Assembly (NCBI GenBank): GCA_040388665.1
Contig: JAZKBL010000069.1
Coordinates: 1-33,826, forward strand
Reading direction: 5' to 3'
DNA length: 33,826 nucleotides
Source of the DNA: DAHVFY01 sp040388665
GTDB lineage: Bacteria; Chlamydiota; Chlamydiia; Chlamydiales; Rhabdochlamydiaceae
How positions within the stretch are numbered: position 1 is the first letter of the stretch; every line of letters starts with the position of its first letter. Under the pieces are notes generated by a model. That model had not been told where the DNA came from. It did no database searches and worked only from the letters and a program-made list of their open reading frames with translations. Shown here piece after piece: positions 15,197 to 23,332 of this stretch. The position numbers and the translations under genes are program-made.

Positions 15197-16729
15197 CTAG
15201 ATCGTGGCCTCGGCAGGTTTTGTTGTAGTTGGAGTGTCTTTGGATGTAAGTGTCTGAAATTGTGTGCCAAGTGATCTGACAGCAAGGATCCATCCTCCGA
15301 TCGCCGCTAGAAAAACAATAGCGACGTAAGGGGTGCTGAGAGCGACAGAGCCTGTTAGCATGAGAAGGGATTGGTGGATGATGGAGCTCCCTGATTTTCC
15401 AAGGCGGGAGCCGATGCCGTCAATCGCAGCTTTGCCCTTCAGCTTGCATTCTCTACTTAAGGGGATAAACGCCATTTCTTTGGTCGCATCAAAAAAGGTG
15501 AACTTGCTCGCTCTTGAAAGACAGTTTTGCATTGAGCCAAAGAATACGCAGAGAACAAGCGGTGTGCTGTGAAAAAAGGAGGTGATCTCTTGAGCCATAT
15601 TAGAGCTTCTGAAAAAGAGGAATGTGAAGAAGCCGATCCCTGTAATGGCGAGGATTACGGGTGGAATTAACGCTGAGAAGGTCCAGCTTAGTTTGCGGAT
15701 CATATTGCCTGAAATGATGACAGCAATGGTTGTAGAAATTAGACCCATTGAACGGAGGACTTTACCCATATAGGCATTAAAATCATTAGGGGTGGAGTAA
15801 AGCTGCTTCATTTGATCTTTCCAGACAACTTCAGTTAAGTTAATGGCAATGTTGTATCCTACGACGATGATAGCGATATAAATGAGGTATTTTGATTTTG
15901 CGATGTAGGAAAAGTTATTTCTTAAACCCATTTTGGATTCTTTTTCTTCTTCCTCTCCCTTCGCGGAGTAGCCGTACCCTTTTACGTTAAGCCAGCGGAA
16001 GCCAGCGCAGGTAATCAGGCCGAGGATAACGACCATGCCGCATAGGAGGATGGTTGATTGTCCCCAGGGGTCGGTCCCAAAAGGGAGTAGGAGGTTTCTT
16101 CCGGCTTCTGAGATCCACACGGAAGCAACACCTGCTGCGCAACAGGCAATATTGGCCCCAATCAAAAATAAAGTATAAAAGCGCCTTGCGTCGCGGATAC
16201 TTGTGACTTCGTTGGCAAAACTCCAGAAGAGAACCGACATGATCATGGTGCTCCACATTTCAGACATCACGTAAAAAGCTGTGAAGGTCCAATTGCGGAA
16301 GATAGCAATAAATCCGCTAAATCCATTAGGAAGAAGGGTTTGTAGCTTATCTGCAAAAACGTGTGGATGCAGGGCGTCTCTAAAAGGGTAAATGACGGTA
16401 GCAAATAAAGTAAAAAAGCCTAAAAAGATCCCCATCATGATGTAAAAGACATGTTCTCTTTTGTATTTGTTAGATAGTCTTGTGAAGATGAAGGTCATGA
16501 GAAGTGCCATGGGAAGGATCGCCCAGACTTTAATAAAAGGGAGCGCTTCAGCTCCTGATGCAGGTGCTGTGATGACGAGGGCGTCTTTTGCGGCGCGTAA
16601 GATGGTGTAGTTAAAGCAGATAAGAAAATAGATCAGGAGCATAGGAATAAATTTTCTATACTCGTGAGTGTGTACGGGCCAAAGAAAAGAACGCAATCTC
16701 CCAAATTCATGAGCTTCTTTAAACGCCAT
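15197..16729 (-). CDS. ATP/ADP translocase (NTT/Npt family)
   Basis: Inner-membrane nucleotide transporter of obligate intracellular bacteria and plastids. 510 residues with about 12 hydrophobic segments. Family marks include the FNYTILRAAKDAL stretch in the first helix, the EMW segment near 155, the NLTEVVWKDQMKQLY motif and the FDATKEMAFIPLSRECKLKGKAAIDG motif. These resemble chlamydial Npt1, the ATP/ADP exchanger importing host ATP, more than the nucleotide uniporters, but the subtype is inferred. It has its own promoter upstream and sits before rplU. It is strong evidence for a chlamydial source. Confidence 0.95.
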   Translation of the reverse strand: MAFKEAHEFGRLRSFLWPVHTHEYRKFIPMLLIYFLICFNYTILRAAKDALVITAPASGAEALPFIKVWAILPMALLMTFIFTRLSNKYKREHVFYIMMGIFLGFFTLFATVIYPFRDALHPHVFADKLQTLLPNGFSGFIAIFRNWTFTAFYVMSEMWSTMIMSVLFWSFANEVTSIRDARRFYTLFLIGANIACCAAGVASVWISEAGRNLLLPFGTDPWGQSTILLCGMVVILGLITCAGFRWLNVKGYGYSAKGEEEEKESKMGLRNNFSYIAKSKYLIYIAIIVVGYNIAINLTEVVWKDQMKQLYSTPNDFNAYMGKVLRSMGLISTTIAVIISGNMIRKLSWTFSALIPPVILAITGIGFFTFLFFRSSNMAQEITSFFHSTPLVLCVFFGSMQNCLSRASKFTFFDATKEMAFIPLSRECKLKGKAAIDGIGSRLGKSGSSIIHQSLLMLTGSVALSTPYVAIVFLAAIGGWILAVRSLGTQFQTLTSKDTPTTTKPAEATI

Positions 16730-16754
16730 ATTCCTTTGCCTTGGAAAACCCTAG

Positions 16755-16783
16755 ATCATACGAATGTATTATCTTTTTGGCAA
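16755..16783 (-). promoter_or_regulatory. Promoter of the nucleotide translocase
   Basis: On the minus strand TTGCCA (16783-16778) and TATGAT (16760-16755) have 17-nt spacing, about 25 nt upstream of the translocase start codon. Confidence 0.55.
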
Positions 16784-16865
16784 CATTTTTTTGTGAATTT
16801 TCTATTTTTCGATTTTGTTTTGATTAATTATGGTTTTATAATAAAATCAAACTATGGAGGTGTGT

Positions 16866-17000
16866 ATGAAATCAATTTCAAAGAAAAAACAGTCTAAAAT
16901 CACATTAAAGCATCATAGTAAACATAAAGATGCGGAAAAGAAAGAAAAAAATGCGCTCAAAGAGAGAAATAGCTTAAGTTCTTCTTTTTATCAGGGATAA
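16866..17000 (+). CDS. Small lysine-rich protein
   Basis: A 44-codon open frame with GGAGG six nt before its ATG. The product is very basic in its first two thirds (KKKQSK, KHHSKHKD, KKEKN) and then Ser-rich, with no membrane segment. It runs convergent to the metal permease and overlaps its 3' end by 27 nt. It could be a small nucleic-acid-binding protein, but nothing identifies a family. The good ribosome-binding site is the main support. Confidence 0.45.
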   Translation: MKSISKKKQSKITLKHHSKHKDAEKKEKNALKERNSLSSSFYQG

Positions 17001-17792
17001 TGTGTAAAAAAGTGCGGCTATAAGGGAGATCGTGGCTCCTGGGGGCCAGTTGAGCATGTAGGAAAATTCGATGCCGAGCAGGGTAAATGCGCAACCGAAT
17101 AAGATAGCAAGCAGCATAACGCGTGACAAGCGGTGAGAGAAATTGCTGGCAATGGCTGCTGGGAGAGTGAGCATCGCGATGACGAGAATGGAGCCTACAA
17201 CCTGAATCAGAAGTACTACAGATAAGGCGATGAGGCTAAGAAGTAAAAAATATAGCCCTTTAACATGGAGCTTTTGTAGCGCTGCTTGGTTCTCGTCAAA
17301 GCAAATGCTAACAAAACGACGGTGGAACAAAACTGCTATGACGAGGACAAAAAATGCGAGACCAAAGAGCATTTTTAGATCGCTATGCGAGACCCAAAGA
17401 ATATTACCAAACAGGTAATTCATGAGCTCCACGTTATAGCCAGGTGTCAGCGCGATAAAAATCACGCCGATCGCCATCCCTGTTGCCCAGAGAGCTGCGA
17501 TGACGGTGTCTTCTCTTTGTCTATGTTTCAGATGGACCCATCCCATTAAAGCTGCGGAAAGAAGTGCTGCAATGAGCGCGCCATCGATTGCTGTTAGCCA
17601 TTCGACTCCAAAGGTGCGTCTAATCCATAAACAGATGCCCATGCCTCCAAGAACGGAGTGGGCGATGCTGCCGCTAATAAAAACAATTCTTTTGACGACG
17701 ACATAAGAGCCTATGATGCCGCTTGTGATGGATGCAGCGCATCCTGCAAAGAAAGCCATCTGTAAAAAAGAGTTTGAAAGAAGGGCATTCAC
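16974..17792 (-). CDS. Metal (Zn/Mn) ABC transporter permease
   Basis: ABC-3 family membrane subunit, 272 residues with about eight hydrophobic helices, including the SGSIAHSVLGG loop and the GSILVIAMLTLPAAIA stretch typical of ZnuB/MntB proteins. It is the last gene of a three-gene transporter operon, 1 nt after the ATPase. I recall the same permease-ATPase-binding protein set beside obgE in Chlamydia. Zinc versus manganese cannot be decided here. Confidence 0.93.
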   Translation of the reverse strand: MNALLSNSFLQMAFFAGCAASITSGIIGSYVVVKRIVFISGSIAHSVLGGMGICLWIRRTFGVEWLTAIDGALIAALLSAALMGWVHLKHRQREDTVIAALWATGMAIGVIFIALTPGYNVELMNYLFGNILWVSHSDLKMLFGLAFFVLVIAVLFHRRFVSICFDENQAALQKLHVKGLYFLLLSLIALSVVLLIQVVGSILVIAMLTLPAAIASNFSHRLSRVMLLAILFGCAFTLLGIEFSYMLNWPPGATISLIAALFYTLSLIKRRT

Positions 17793-17793
17793 T

Positions 17794-18483
17794 TTATTCG
17801 CCGGGTTTAAGTGTGTGAAAAAGTCCTAAAGAGAAATGGCTGCAGACATCTTTCGGTTTATGGAACGAGGCATTTTTATGAATGCAGAGGAGTCTGTCGG
17901 CTCTACTGATAATCCCTTGAAGATCGTGTGAGACAAGAAGGATTGTCATCGAATGGCGCAGTTCTTCAAGAATATGGTAGATCGCAGTTTCGGCTTCTTT
18001 ATCCACATTTGCTGTGGGTTCATCCAAAAGTATAACTTCAGGATCGTTTGCAATGGCTCTTGCCATTAAAACGCGCTGCGCTTGTCCGCCGGAGAGTGTC
18101 CCAAATGCTTGATTTTCTTTTCCTTTTAAACCCACTTTAGCTAAGGCTTGAAGTGCTTTTTGTTTAGCATGAGGAGGATAAGTGCCCCACCATGTAGATT
18201 CGGAGAGAAATGCCATCAATACAATCTCTAGCACAGAAACAGGAAACTGTTTGTCAAATCTTGCAACTTGTGGAACATAACCTATTTTTTGCGGTGCAAA
18301 GATGATTTTTCCCTGAGAGGGTTTTAAAAATCCCATCAGGAGTTTTAAAAAAGTCGTCTTTCCCCCTCCGTTAGGGCCGAATATTCCGATAAATTCCCCT
18401 TTTTGTATGGTAAGGGTGATATTATCAAGAATTGGATCTTTGTCGTAGTTGAAGGTTAAGTTTTCTACGCTTAAATAATTCAT
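17794..18483 (-). CDS. Metal ABC transporter ATP-binding protein
   Basis: 229-residue ATPase subunit that powers the permease. Walker A GPNGGGKTT (about 35-43), Q-loop in IGYVPQ, signature LSGGQAQRVLMARAI, Walker B VILLDEPTANVD and H-loop LLVSHDL are all present. The start codon overlaps the binding-protein stop by 4 nt (ATGA), indicating translational coupling. Confidence 0.95.
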   Translation of the reverse strand: MNYLSVENLTFNYDKDPILDNITLTIQKGEFIGIFGPNGGGKTTFLKLLMGFLKPSQGKIIFAPQKIGYVPQVARFDKQFPVSVLEIVLMAFLSESTWWGTYPPHAKQKALQALAKVGLKGKENQAFGTLSGGQAQRVLMARAIANDPEVILLDEPTANVDKEAETAIYHILEELRHSMTILLVSHDLQGIISRADRLLCIHKNASFHKPKDVCSHFSLGLFHTLKPGE

Positions 18484-19337
18484 TGAGCGATAAGTGTGCT
18501 GATGTGTAGCAGATTATTTAAATAGTCACCGGCATAAGGGTCAACAAGATGAGTGGGCAATCCTAAATCATGGGCGATGAGCTCGGCACCTTTGTTGTTA
18601 TACTGCATTTGAATGAATACGCTTCTAACATGATGTCTTTTTGCCAGCTGGATGGTTTTTGCGACATCCTGCGGTTTTGGGTCTTTGCCGTCGCATTCAA
18701 CAGATAATTGTAAGAGTTTATAGTCTCTACAGAAGTAAGCAAAAGCTGGGTGTGAAACGAGAATAGCTTGGTTTTTAAAAGGTTTGAGTTTGAGTTGAAG
18801 GCTCTCGTTAAGAAGATCGAGTTCTTCGATTAAGGCTGCTGTATTTTGAAGATAACGTTCTGTGTAGTGAGGGTAGCGTTCAATCAATGTTTTAGCGATT
18901 TTTTTGATTTGATAACGTGCAAGTTTTGGACTTAGCCACACGTGTCTATCTTTTCCTTCATGGGTATGAGCTTTATCTACGCAGCATGAATCATCGCGTG
19001 TAGAAATTAAAGAAATTCCATAGCAGAGGTCGATGTCGATGAGAGTTGGGTTTTTTTCTTTTAATATAGTTAAAATCTTTTTTTCCTGAGGCTCTCCCAA
19101 ACGGAACCAGATTTGTGTTTGTCCTGCGCTTTCGATTTGTTTAGGGGTCGGCTCATAAAGATGAGGGCATGCATCTTGAGGGATTAACGTTTCTATGTGT
19201 AGAGTGTCGCCTGCAATGCGTTGTACAAAATAAGCGTAGGGAGGGATGTTAACGAGCACATCTGCAGGGTTTTTTTTCTCTTTTTTTTGACACGCCGTAG
19301 ATACGAATAAAAGCAGCAAAATAAGGATTTTTTTCAT
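18480..19337 (-). CDS. Metal ABC transporter substrate-binding lipoprotein
   Basis: Cluster A-I (ZnuA/MntA/TroA type) binding protein. I start it at 19337: MKKILILLLLFVSTAC is a signal peptide with a lipobox ending in Cys, giving 285 residues. An upstream in-frame extension of 37 codons runs towards repeat DNA and is unlikely. Probable metal ligands are the His in CPHLYEPTP, in HVWLSP and in SHPAFAYF, plus an acidic residue near the C-terminus (VDPYAGDY). A short His/Cys patch (DDSCCVDKAHTHEGKDRH) replaces the long His loop of ZnuA. It is the first gene of the operon. Confidence 0.93.
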   Translation of the reverse strand: MKKILILLLLFVSTACQKKEKKNPADVLVNIPPYAYFVQRIAGDTLHIETLIPQDACPHLYEPTPKQIESAGQTQIWFRLGEPQEKKILTILKEKNPTLIDIDLCYGISLISTRDDSCCVDKAHTHEGKDRHVWLSPKLARYQIKKIAKTLIERYPHYTERYLQNTAALIEELDLLNESLQLKLKPFKNQAILVSHPAFAYFCRDYKLLQLSVECDGKDPKPQDVAKTIQLAKRHHVRSVFIQMQYNNKGAELIAHDLGLPTHLVDPYAGDYLNNLLHISTLIAQ

Positions 19338-19396
19338 ACTCAACACTTTATCGTGAAATGGATAAAAATGCGAGCTGAATGACGGATTTTTTCGTG

Positions 19397-19571
19397 TATA
19401 CCCAAGTGAATTCAAAATTTGGAGTTTTGGCAAAGGCCGGCGCCCCAAATTTGAACCAGACGAAATCGGCGTCGAAGCAGCGCCTGTGCAGACACAGGTG
19501 CTTCGCCCCCGGGTTCAAAGTTGGGGATGCCGGCGCAGCCAAAAACCAATTTTTGAGTTTACTTGGGTATA
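19397..19571. repeat. 175-bp imperfect palindromic element
   Basis: Perfect 11-bp ends TATACCCAAGT (19397-19407) and ACTTGGGTATA (19561-19571) are followed by pairing arms that run nearly the whole length, ending in an inner CGAAGCA...TGCTTCG hairpin with CCTGTG/CACAGG. No coding frame is credible. It lies between the metal-transporter promoter region and tRNA-Ser, and looks like a non-autonomous mobile element or REP-like unit. Together with the tRNA it accounts for this gene-free stretch. Confidence 0.75.
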
Positions 19572-19636
19572 AATTGGCAAAAAACGGAGTTTATTCTTGT
19601 TTTGATTTGTTTTCTAATATAGGATTGTGGGCCATT

Positions 19637-19723
19637 GGAGGAGTGTTCGAGTGGCCGATGGAGCTCGCTTGGAAAGCGTGTAAACGTGAAAACGTTTCGT
19701 GGGTTCGAATCCCACCTCCTCCG
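19637..19723 (+). tRNA. tRNA-Ser (GGA)
   Basis: A class II tRNA of 87 nt. The acceptor GGAGGAG pairs with CTCCTCC and the discriminator is G19723. The anticodon loop TTGGAAA gives GGA, and a long variable arm (AACGTGAAAACGTT) and T arm GTGGG-TTCGAAT-CCCAC follow. CCA is not encoded. Confidence 0.95.
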
Positions 19724-19802
19724 TATTCTTACTTTTTTGAAATATTTATTTGAATTAATTTTTTGACCAGTTAGAAGGTGTGTATACACAAATGGGTTAT
19801 TA

Positions 19803-20285
19803 ATGAGGTGCCCGTTTTGCGGCGATCTAGAATCAAAGGTTACAGATTCACGCAACGCTACAGATACAAATGCTGTCAGGCGTAGACGTGAGTGTTTGGC
19901 CTGCCTGCGTCGATTTACGACATTTGAAACTGTCGATCTGACAATACAGGTACGTAAAAGAGATGGCCATTACGAAGATTTTCATCAGGAAAAACTGATT
20001 AAGGGTTTAGACGCAGCGTGCCGTCACACGCGCATCAGTCACGATGTCGTGCGCACTCTTGCGGACAAGATTGCTGCGGATTTGCTTGAAAGACAAGTAA
20101 GGGAAGTGGATACGACCGAGATTGGTGAAATGGTGATGAATCACCTCAAAGATTTAGATATGATCGCATATATTCGTTTCGCTTGTGTGTATAGACGTTT
20201 TAAAGATGTTGATGAGCTGCGAGATGCGATAGAATTAGTTAGCGAAAGTAAAGAGAAGGTGGATCATGGCGCTCACGAAGAGTGA
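19803..20285 (+). CDS. nrdR: Transcriptional repressor NrdR
   Basis: Represses ribonucleotide reductase genes in response to (d)ATP. 160 residues: an N-terminal zinc ribbon with C3-x2-C6 and C31-x2-C34, then the ATP-cone domain (VRKRDGHYEDFHQEKL and the following helices). The ATG at 19803 gives the standard MRCPFC start. Its 3' end overlaps dksA by 20 nt, so the two are co-transcribed. No reductase gene lies nearby, so its targets are elsewhere. Confidence 0.95.
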   Translation: MRCPFCGDLESKVTDSRNATDTNAVRRRRECLACLRRFTTFETVDLTIQVRKRDGHYEDFHQEKLIKGLDAACRHTRISHDVVRTLADKIAADLLERQVREVDTTEIGEMVMNHLKDLDMIAYIRFACVYRRFKDVDELRDAIELVSESKEKVDHGAHEE

Positions 20286-20631
20286 TGTTGAAAAATTTAG
20301 AGAACGGTTAGAAGAACTCCGCAAACAGATGACGCATTTAGTCCGCGGAGCTAGCGAGACTGTAAAATCTGCGGATGAGTCTAAAGGGTATTCTCAGCAT
20401 CAGGCTGATGAAGGTACAGATGATTTTGATCGAACAATTACGCTTGAAGTAACAAATAAAGAAGTCAGCATTTTGCGTCAGATTGAGCGCGCTTTAGAAA
20501 AAATGGACGAGGGAACATACGGGATTTGTGATATCACAGGCGAAGAAATTTCGATTGCTCGTTTAGAAGCGATTCCTTATGCAACGATGACAGTAAAAGC
20601 TCAAGAGAAGTTCGAGAAAGGGCTTCTATGA
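20266..20631 (+). CDS. DksA/TraR family protein
   Basis: 121 residues: an N-terminal coiled coil, then the short zinc-finger-like module YGICDITGEEISIARLEAIPYA. In canonical DksA this module has four Cys; here only the first is left, so zinc binding is doubtful, as in YteA-like members. DksA acts in the RNA polymerase secondary channel. The acidic tip expected at the coiled-coil end may correspond to DEGTDDFD. It overlaps nrdR and precedes lspA, an order shared with Chlamydia as I recall. Confidence 0.9.
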   Translation: MALTKSDVEKFRERLEELRKQMTHLVRGASETVKSADESKGYSQHQADEGTDDFDRTITLEVTNKEVSILRQIERALEKMDEGTYGICDITGEEISIARLEAIPYATMTVKAQEKFEKGLL

Positions 20632-20634
20632 CAT

Positions 20635-20799
20635 TAGACTTCTTTCGAAACTCGCTTTGTTTGAAAAAATTGAATTTTTTTGGATAGATCCGAAATCGGT
20701 TTTTGAAGACAATGTGGGGTCATATGGCTGAAAAAATCGGTTTTGGAGATGCCAAAAAAAACAGTTTTAGCGAACAAATGGGGTTTCGAAAGAAGTCTA
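20635..20799. repeat. Inverted-repeat element between dksA and lspA
   Basis: TAGACTTCTTTCGAAAC (20635-20651) and its exact reverse complement (20783-20799) flank 131 bp, with further imperfect pairing inward. Two AATCGGTTTT-like direct copies lie inside. The left end starts 4 nt after the dksA stop and the right end lies inside the annotated lspA N-terminus, so the element probably supplies lspA's first codons. Confidence 0.75.
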
Positions 20800-21294
20800 T
20801 TGAAAAGGGGGTGGTGGCTTTTTCTTTTAGCTGCGACTCTCTTTTTAGCTGACTTTTTTCTAAAGTCTTATGTCAGTCAAAATATTCCTCTAATGAGCCA
20901 TGCTTCTCCTTTTTATCCTTATGGGGGAATACCTGTATTTCATCATTTTTGTGGAATAAGTTTCTCCATCAATCATGTGCTGAATAGGGGTGCTGCTTGG
21001 GGAATGTTTGCTTCTTTTCAAGAAGTTCTTCTTTATCTTAGAATCGTGGTGATTAGCGGACTTTTTATTCACGTCCTGTTTTTTAATCGGGATCGATTTA
21101 AAGACATTCCTTTTGTACTGATCATCACAGGTGCTATTTCTAACGTTGTTGACTACTTTGTTTATGGACAGGTTGTAGACATGTTTTATTTTACCTTCGG
21201 CAGCTATTCTTTTCCCCTTTTCAATATTGCCGATAGTGCCATTTTCTCAGGTGTCGCACTCCTGCTTCTTATCTCTTTATTTAAAAAAAATTAA
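20749..21294 (+). CDS. lspA: Lipoprotein signal peptidase (signal peptidase II)
   Basis: Membrane aspartyl protease that removes signal peptides from prolipoproteins such as the metal-binding protein here. Four hydrophobic segments are seen; conserved blocks are NRGAAWG, GAISNVVDYFVYGQVVDMF and FNIADSAIF, which contain the two catalytic Asp. The start is uncertain: ATG 20749 or TTG 20743 lie within the repeat element, whereas TTG 20800, just past the repeat end and preceded by AGAAG, gives a normal N-terminus shortly before the first helix. Confidence 0.92.
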   Translation: MPKKTVLANKWGFERSLLKRGWWLFLLAATLFLADFFLKSYVSQNIPLMSHASPFYPYGGIPVFHHFCGISFSINHVLNRGAAWGMFASFQEVLLYLRIVVISGLFIHVLFFNRDRFKDIPFVLIITGAISNVVDYFVYGQVVDMFYFTFGSYSFPLFNIADSAIFSGVALLLLISLFKKN

Positions 21295-21423
21295 CACGTT
21301 AAACGCCCTTGCGTGGAATAGTAGTATGAAAAAATCTAATATTAGATGAGGTTTTTTTGTAGCACGTGTTCTCTGATTAGACTTTGCTGGAGCTTCATCT
21401 ATTAATGTGTTAGAATCTTCAAA

Positions 21424-22128
21424 ATGAATCAGCTTAGAATTAGCTCTCCCCACGAAGAGGGAATACTCCAAGTATCAAAGGCTTTGAAGTTTCCGGTGCT
21501 TCTTGACGATATCGAGATGTGCGCACTCATGACAGCTCTTGGAAGCTTTTACATAGGTGTTGTCAGTGAACCTGCAGCACTTGATGATCTTTTGATTGAG
21601 AAGAAGACTTTTTTAGAAGCGTATAAAGAATATGTGGAAACACTTAAAAAAGGGGAGATCCCCTCCGTTGCTCTGCTAAGAAAATATTTCTCTGCTGTGA
21701 TCAGCGCAGATCTTGATGCATTTTATGCGATGGATGTGGGGCAAGAGAGGTTTTTGCTAAAGAGCGTTAAGCCGGTTATTCAGATGCAAATTCATAACTT
21801 TCTTTATTCGCCGGTTGATGAGAAATTTCATTCGCTGGTTCTCGGGCGCGAGAGTGTAACATGGGGAATTCAGTTTTCTTATCCGCAGGTAGCTCAAGAT
21901 CCTAAAACAAAAGCGATTAGTAAAGTCAGCTCTGATGCGCCTAACTCTTCTCTTTTTACGGCGCTTTCTCGGTGGCTGCGCGAGTACACGCGACCAACAC
22001 CTTTTGTTGTTGGGGAAAAACTTGTCCATGAGCCGATGCGGATTGGAAAGGAATGTTTTTCGTGGATTGCACAGCATCCGCAGCTTAAAATGAGAGGGAT
22101 TCATATTCGGGGGGCAGATGGACATTGA
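21424..22128 (+). CDS. Conserved-looking hypothetical protein
   Basis: 234 residues, not recognised. It is soluble, with no signal peptide and a helical first half. Notable stretches are LLRKYFSAVISADLDAFYAM and TWGIQFSYPQVAQD; the C-terminus is basic. It overlaps cinA by 11 nt, suggesting co-expression. The ATG at 21424 lacks a strong Shine-Dalgarno. The housekeeping-like context suggests a lineage-conserved chlamydial protein, but no function can be given. Confidence 0.8.
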   Translation: MNQLRISSPHEEGILQVSKALKFPVLLDDIEMCALMTALGSFYIGVVSEPAALDDLLIEKKTFLEAYKEYVETLKKGEIPSVALLRKYFSAVISADLDAFYAMDVGQERFLLKSVKPVIQMQIHNFLYSPVDEKFHSLVLGRESVTWGIQFSYPQVAQDPKTKAISKVSSDAPNSSLFTALSRWLREYTRPTPFVVGEKLVHEPMRIGKECFSWIAQHPQLKMRGIHIRGADGH

Positions 22129-23332
22129 AATTGTGGCAATTGGTGATGAGATTTTAGCCGGCGCTGTTGTCAATACAAATGCAGCATTTATTGGGAGTCG
22201 TCTTTTGGAGGTTGGATATAAAGTCGCAAGGCAAGCTACGTTTTCTGATGATCCTGAAGCGATCAAGCAGAATCTCAAAGAGGCAATGGGAAGATCTGCT
22301 CTTGTGATTGCAACAGGGGGGCTTGGGCCTACATGTGATGATCTTACACGGGATGTTGCGTGTGCGCTTTTTTCTTCTGAAATGCACCTCGATGAGAGGA
22401 TTGCTCAAGATTTAAAAAATCGGTTTGGGTCTTTACCTATCTCTTTAGAAAATCAAGCGACAGTGCCTGTTAAAGCAAAAGTGTTAATGAATACAATAGG
22501 TACAGCGCCAGGCCTTGTTTTTGAAGAAAAAGGGTCTACTTTGATTTTACTTCCGGGAGTGCCTCAAGAGATGCGTACAATGCTTGAAAGAGATGTTTTG
22601 CCCTATATTTTAAAATATCATCCGCTTAAAGAAAAAACAGTTCAGAAAAAGTTGAGTTTTTCTCTTTTAACAGAGGGGCAGGTTGATCCATTTTTACGAA
22701 TCCTTGAAAAAGATCATCCTGAAGTGCAGTTTGGTATTTATCCAGGCTACGGTATTTTAACAGTTGCTTGTACTTCGAAAAAAGAGACCGAGATAGAAAA
22801 AGCAATAACGGCGCTGTACACGCATTTCCAAGATCATTATGTTGCATCACCATCCGGCAAATTGGAAGAAGCTGTAGCTCTTTTGTTAACAGATAAGAAA
22901 AAAACACTGGCTCTTGCCGAGTCGATGACTGGTGGGTTGATGGCAGCGCAGCTTACAGCGATGGCTGGAGCTTCTGATTACTTGATTGGTTCTTGTGTTG
23001 TTTATTCTAACGCGATGAAAACAGTCGTTCTTCATGTGTCAGAGAAAACGTTGAAAGATCATGGCGCTGTCAGTGAAGAGGTTGTACGTGAAATGCTGCA
23101 AGGACTACTTAAAGTCACAGATGCTGATTATGGGATTGCAGTCACTGGTATTGCAGGTCCATCTGGTGCTGTTATAAATAAACCTATTGGGACTGTGTGG
23201 GGAGCTGTCGGTGCTCGTGGAAAAGAGCCCTTTGTTGAACAGTTTTTGGCAAGAGGTACACGCGAGATGATCCTTCTTTACGCTTGTCGCCGTCTTTTCG
23301 CAAATTTATTAACTTATTGTAAGAATTCATGA
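22118..23332 (+). CDS. cinA: CinA family protein
   Basis: 404 residues with the usual two domains. An N-terminal MoCF-biosynth-like domain (IVAIGDEILAGAVVNTNAAFI, GGLGPTCDDLT, LLPGVPQEM) is linked to ADP-ribose pyrophosphatase activity in the family. The C-terminal CinA domain (ALAESMTGGLMAAQLT, AVTGIAGPSGA) is related to nicotinamide-nucleotide deamidases. The likely role is cleaning up pyridine nucleotides. The start overlaps the upstream gene, and the stop overlaps the next methyltransferase by 4 nt. Confidence 0.94.
   Translation: MDIEIVAIGDEILAGAVVNTNAAFIGSRLLEVGYKVARQATFSDDPEAIKQNLKEAMGRSALVIATGGLGPTCDDLTRDVACALFSSEMHLDERIAQDLKNRFGSLPISLENQATVPVKAKVLMNTIGTAPGLVFEEKGSTLILLPGVPQEMRTMLERDVLPYILKYHPLKEKTVQKKLSFSLLTEGQVDPFLRILEKDHPEVQFGIYPGYGILTVACTSKKETEIEKAITALYTHFQDHYVASPSGKLEEAVALLLTDKKKTLALAESMTGGLMAAQLTAMAGASDYLIGSCVVYSNAMKTVVLHVSEKTLKDHGAVSEEVVREMLQGLLKVTDADYGIAVTGIAGPSGAVINKPIGTVWGAVGARGKEPFVEQFLARGTREMILLYACRRLFANLLTYCKNS

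Noticed and set aside
15118..15285. 56-codon N-terminal extension of L21
   Set aside because: It overlaps the translocase 3' end, is not L21-like, and the AGGAGG site points to 15117.
19338..19448. 37-codon N-terminal extension of the metal-binding lipoprotein
   Set aside because: It would bury the signal peptide and lipobox, and it reaches into repeat DNA.
19379..19753. Plus-strand 124-codon frame over the palindromic element and tRNA-Ser
   Set aside because: It spans the cruciform element and the tRNA; the apparent protein is a shadow.
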